DNA of 6,283 bases, from NCBI GenBank assembly GCA_030838305.1, contig JAUTWY010000397.1:1-6283 (forward strand). The letters are read 5' to 3'. Position 1 is the first letter of the stretch, and every line of letters starts with the position of its first letter. Made by a program: the position numbers and the translations under genes. This DNA is from Acidobacteriaceae bacterium (lineage in GTDB: Bacteria > Acidobacteriota > Terriglobia > Terriglobales > Acidobacteriaceae). The notes beneath the pieces are model-generated. The model did no database searches. It was given only the letters and a program-made list of their open reading frames with translations, and had not been told where the DNA came from. This document shows, piece by piece, positions 5,097 through 6,283 of the stretch.

Positions 5097-6283
5097 CTAG
5101 AACTTCACGAGGATCGCCATGGTGGCCCGATCCTCGGTTTGACGAAGATCTGGCTGCCAGCCTGGGATCGTCGAACCGGGATTTCCATTATTCCCACCCG
5201 GCGGTGTAACCCCGCCTGGGCCGCTAAAGTACGGCACACTGGCGTGCCGGTGGTTGAACTCCCAGCGGAACGTAATGTACTGGCTGGGCATGTAGTCGTA
5301 GGTTCCTGAGATGTCCCAGGCCTTGTACGGATCGCCGGGATTCTCCGTGAAGTAAGGCGTTCCCGAAGTCGCAGTCGCTCCGTTGATCGGAGGCAGCAAC
5401 ACCAGATAGCGCCCAGGGTTGTTGATCTTTCCTCCGCCAATGGTCAGGCCGTAACGGTCGTGGTGGAACCACCACCGGTTGTAAAGCATGTAGCCGAGAA
5501 AGCTCTGCTTGAACGAAATGATCTTCCCGGCAGAATCCTTCTGATTGGTGGTGCAGTTCACTCCTCCGCCGCTCTCGCAACCAGCGTCGCCAGTCAAAGA
5601 GAAGGCCATCTTGTCCAAAAATCGTTCTGGATGGTCGTAGTACTTCACTTCAATACTGTTGTCGGTGTGATAGCGGGTGCGGGTGGGAATGCCCAGCGCG
5701 TCGGCTCCAGCCCCGTAGTTGTTCGAGAGTATGGAAAGCCAACTGGTGGGGCGATACAAGACCTGCCCGCCAAATCCGAGCCGGCCATTGAATCGAGCGT
5801 AGGACTGCCATCCGTTGATGATCCAAGGCTCGATCTTCAACTTCTTGGTGGCAAATACCTGGATGCGCAGGCCTGTGAAAAACCACGGAGTGTTCGACGA
5901 AACATAAGACGGCTGGTAGGCCCAGTTATCAAAGTTGTAAAAGCTGAAGAGGCCTACGTACGACAGGAAGATACCGGCATCGACGTTGATCCCGTGCAAA
6001 GCGTCAAAGTGATATCCGCCGTAGGCCTCGTTGACATACCGGTACGCATTGGCCAGATCCCACTGCCCCCGCGAATAGCTGGCATCATTGCGCGGCGTTG
6101 CGGTTGAGTACAAACCTATCTGGCTGAGCACGCGCGCACGAACGTGGTCGTAGTGGAAGTCTCCACCCACACCCAGATGCGTAAGGCCAACTTCATTCGA
6201 ACGAAATACTTCGCTTGAACCGCCAATCGTATCGTCTTTGGGGTGGTTGAAGTCGTAATGGTAGGCGACGTCGGCGCGGATTT
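5097..6283 (-). CDS. Outer-membrane beta-barrel porin, OmpL-like/BBP2-type (5' end outside window)
   Basis: The frame is open from the right edge to a TAG at 5099-5097, giving 394 visible C-terminal residues; the start and signal peptide lie outside. What is seen: alternating aromatic/polar strands rich in Tyr, Trp, Phe and Gly, long Gly/Pro/Asn loops (visible residues about 353-375), and a C-terminal stretch ending ATMAILVKF, the terminal Phe typical of barrels recognised by the Bam complex. Segments such as FDNWAYQPSYVSSNTPWFF and IEPWIINGWQSY resemble, from memory, the putative beta-barrel porin-2 (OmpL-like, PF07642) family. Two cysteines (visible residues 235 and 243) flank a short Gly/Asn-rich loop and could form a disulfide. 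It should act as a passive diffusion channel; substrate is unknown. It lies 25 bases upstream of the kdp-side small gene on the same strand, which suggests a link to K+ supply (inference). A GTG at 6170 is internal, since the frame continues through it. Confidence 0.78.
   Translation of the reverse strand, partial: IRADVAYHYDFNHPKDDTIGGSSEVFRSNEVGLTHLGVGGDFHYDHVRARVLSQIGLYSTATPRNDASYSRGQWDLANAYRYVNEAYGGYHFDALHGINVDAGIFLSYVGLFSFYNFDNWAYQPSYVSSNTPWFFTGLRIQVFATKKLKIEPWIINGWQSYARFNGRLGFGGQVLYRPTSWLSILSNNYGAGADALGIPTRTRYHTDNSIEVKYYDHPERFLDKMAFSLTGDAGCESGGGVNCTTNQKDSAGKIISFKQSFLGYMLYNRWWFHHDRYGLTIGGGKINNPGRYLVLLPPINGATATSGTPYFTENPGDPYKAWDISGTYDYMPSQYITFRWEFNHRHASVPYFSGPGGVTPPGGNNGNPGSTIPGWQPDLRQTEDRATMAILVKF

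Noticed and set aside
5460..6107. 215-residue open frame on the plus strand
   Set aside because: It is antisense to the porin, whose strand pattern and C-terminal Phe mark the minus strand as coding.
5097..6170. Porin starting at GTG 6170
   Set aside because: The frame remains open to the window edge with barrel-like sequence continuing, and no signal peptide follows the GTG, so this is an internal codon of a 5'-truncated gene.

Overview
The window is almost entirely one leftward (minus-strand) operon for the Kdp high-affinity potassium pump, cut at both ends. In transcription order it reads: the 3' part of an outer-membrane beta-barrel porin (runs in from the right edge, ends at 5097); an unannotated 28-residue single-helix peptide gene (5071-4985); kdpF (4977-4888); kdpA (4888-3077); kdpB (3069-1027); kdpC (1019-438); a 220-base gap; and the 5' end of a multi-helix membrane protein (217 to the left edge). 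Genes from the porin to kdpC are separated by 25 bases or less or overlap, so they look like one transcript with translational coupling.

KdpA is the K+-binding channel-like subunit, KdpB the P-type ATPase, KdpC the periplasmically exposed partner of KdpA/KdpB, and KdpF a small stabilising helix. All hallmark residues are present in KdpA and KdpB, so the pump should be functional. The porin directly upstream suggests that outer-membrane passage and inner-membrane pumping are co-produced. The left-edge gene is separated from kdpC by the only sizeable gap, which holds a possible sigma70-type promoter and small hairpins. What can be seen of that gene is membrane-spanning from its start and lacks the usual KdpD N-terminal domain; it may be a sensor kinase of another type, but that is inference.

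The host is a Gram-negative bacterium (outer-membrane porin) with moderately GC-rich DNA. The porin type and the style of the KdpA sequence remind me most of Acidobacteriota (Terriglobia-like), from memory and not from any search. The long open frames on the plus strand are antisense shadows of the kdp genes. No RNA genes, mobile elements or CRISPR arrays are visible.
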